From positions 62,001-126,000 of the forward strand of contig NZ_CP108679.1 in the NCBI RefSeq assembly GCF_035994945.1: a stretch of 64,000 bases of DNA. The letters are read 5' to 3'. The translations under genes and the position numbers were made by a program. Positions 63,025-64,000 of this stretch are shown here, in pieces. Below the pieces are notes generated by a model. It was not told where the DNA came from, did not search any database, and worked only from the letters and a program-made list of their open reading frames with translations. Source of the stretch: Streptomyces sp. NBC_01216. GTDB taxonomy: Bacteria; Actinomycetota; Actinomycetes; Streptomycetales; Streptomycetaceae. Position 1 is the stretch's first letter. The number at the start of each line of letters is the position of its first letter.

Positions 63025-64000
63025 ATGTCGATGCGGCCGGTGGGGCTGCCGGAGGTCCCGGAACAGACCGTGATGGTGGCCCGGGCGGCGTTCCCGAAGG
63101 GGAGCCTGGCGATACGGGTGCGGGACCGCCTCGCGGAGGTCTTCGTTGATGAGCCGTTCGCGGAGGCGTTCGGGGTGCGCGGGGCGCCGGGATTGTCGCC
63201 TGGGGTGTTGTCGCTGGTGACGGTGTTGCAGTTCGCGGAGGACCTGACGGACCGGCAGGCCGCGGCGATGGCGGTACGGGCGATCGACTGGAAGTACGCG
63301 CTCGGGGTGGAGTTGACGACATCGGCTTCGACGCCAGCGTGCTGTGCCGGTTCCGGGCACGGCTCGCGGACAACGGCATGGAACGGGTCGTCTTCGACCG
63401 GCTCCTTCAGCACTGCAAGGACGCCGGGCTGGTGGTGGCCGGGGGTAAGCAGCGAACCGACTCGACCCATGTGATCAGCGCGGTGCGGGACCTGAACCGC
63501 CTGGAGTTGGCCGGCGAGAGTGTGCGGGCGGCTCTGGAGGCCCTCGCGGTCGCGGCCCCGGCCTGGTTGGCCGGGCAGATCGACGTGACGGAGTTCGCCG
63601 AGCGGTACGGGCCCAGGATCGACGGCTGGAAGATGCCTTCCTCGCAGGCCAAGCGCGATCGCCTCGCCCAGGTCTTCGGCCAGGACGCCCTCGCCTTGTG
63701 CCAGGCCGCCTGGGCTGCTGACGCCCCGGTGTGGGTCCGTGAGATCGAGGCCGTGGCCCTGCTGCGGCAGGTCCTGGTGCAGACCTACATCATCCGCAGC
63801 GATGCCCGGGGACGGCAGGTGATCAAGAAGCGGGACGCCGACGACGGCGTCCCGCCCGGTCAACTCCGCCTGGTCTCCCCCTACGACGCGGACGCACGCT
63901 GGGCGGCCAAGGGCGACGATCTCTTCTGGTGCGGCTACAAGATCCATCTCACGGAAACCTGCACCACACCCCCCGACACCGACACCGACACCGACGCGGA
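63025..64000 (+). pseudogene. IS1182-family transposase, frameshifted, runs off window
   Basis: MSMRPVGLPEVPEQTVMVAR, LQFAEDLTDRQAAAMAVRAI and DWKYALGVELT are typical. Then a one-base loss near 63316 (TTGACGACATC for TTGACGGACATC) moves the frame to GFDASVLCRFRARLADNGME, QRTDSTHVISAVRDLNRLEL and FWCGYKIHLTE. The 3' end lies beyond 64000. Confidence 0.87.

Overview
The window is high-GC actinomycete DNA, almost certainly from a Streptomyces plasmid or plasmid-derived chromosome-arm region. The signs are Streptomyces-type replication-relaxation and MobF relaxase genes, two ParA-type partition loci, an AfsR/SARP regulator, a rare TTA codon in a biosynthetic gene, a TPP-riboswitch thiC, and an unusually dense load of insertion sequences. 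A linear megaplasmid is plausible, but no telomere is visible.

Region by region. 1-4.3 kb: a truncated IS5-type transposase, then two overlapping tyrosine recombinases, the first broken by a one-base deletion. 4.3-8.5 kb: two intact IS1380-family elements with recognisable target duplications, separated by two small genes. 8.7-22.3 kb: plasmid backbone with parA and a partner, a MobF relaxase, a repeat-rich candidate origin or transfer region (15.0-17.1 kb), a replication-relaxation protein, a DUF402 protein, a DUF6879 plus helix-turn-helix regulator set, and several small plasmid genes. 22.3-25.9 kb: an IS256-family element, then a 1586-bp IS701/IS4-like element sitting at the centre of a 292-bp inverted repeat.

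26.3-42.0 kb holds a compact biosynthetic gene cluster. Twelve genes run on the minus strand, mostly with 4-bp start/stop overlaps. In transcription order they are ABC ATPase, two ABC permeases, glutamate mutase small and large subunits, a LanB/PEARL-like tRNA-dependent enzyme, a SnoaL-like protein, a free-standing carrier protein, an adenylation enzyme, an ATP-grasp ligase, GTP cyclohydrolase II and a free-standing condensation domain. A large SARP regulator and a divergent 49-residue peptide gene lie beside it. The set predicts a small molecule that combines 3-methylaspartate (glutamate mutase), a possible GTP-derived pyrimidine or flavin/pteridine-like unit, carrier-protein, ATP-grasp and condensation-domain amide chemistry, and an aminoacyl-tRNA-dependent step. 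I do not recognise a known product for this combination; it is the best candidate here for an undescribed system. The cluster lies between two 1586-bp IS copies in opposite orientation (24.0 and 48.1 kb) whose transposases are identical, so the layout is that of a composite transposon.

42.2-50.1 kb is an IS graveyard (IS5, IS630 with a passenger gene, IS3, IS110 and IS5 remnants, IS1380 remnant) around a HAD phosphatase gene. 50.5-55.4 kb carries an MFS exporter and a type II thioesterase with a Cys in the nucleophile position, an IS66 remnant, and thiC under a TPP riboswitch. 55.7-60.9 kb is a three-level nest: an IS701 element interrupted by a group II intron whose reverse transcriptase is itself interrupted by an IS256-family element. 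Removing the inserts restores both reading frames exactly. 60.9-62.8 kb is a second parAB locus with a 19-bp palindrome in two copies. The window ends in a frameshifted IS1182-type transposase.
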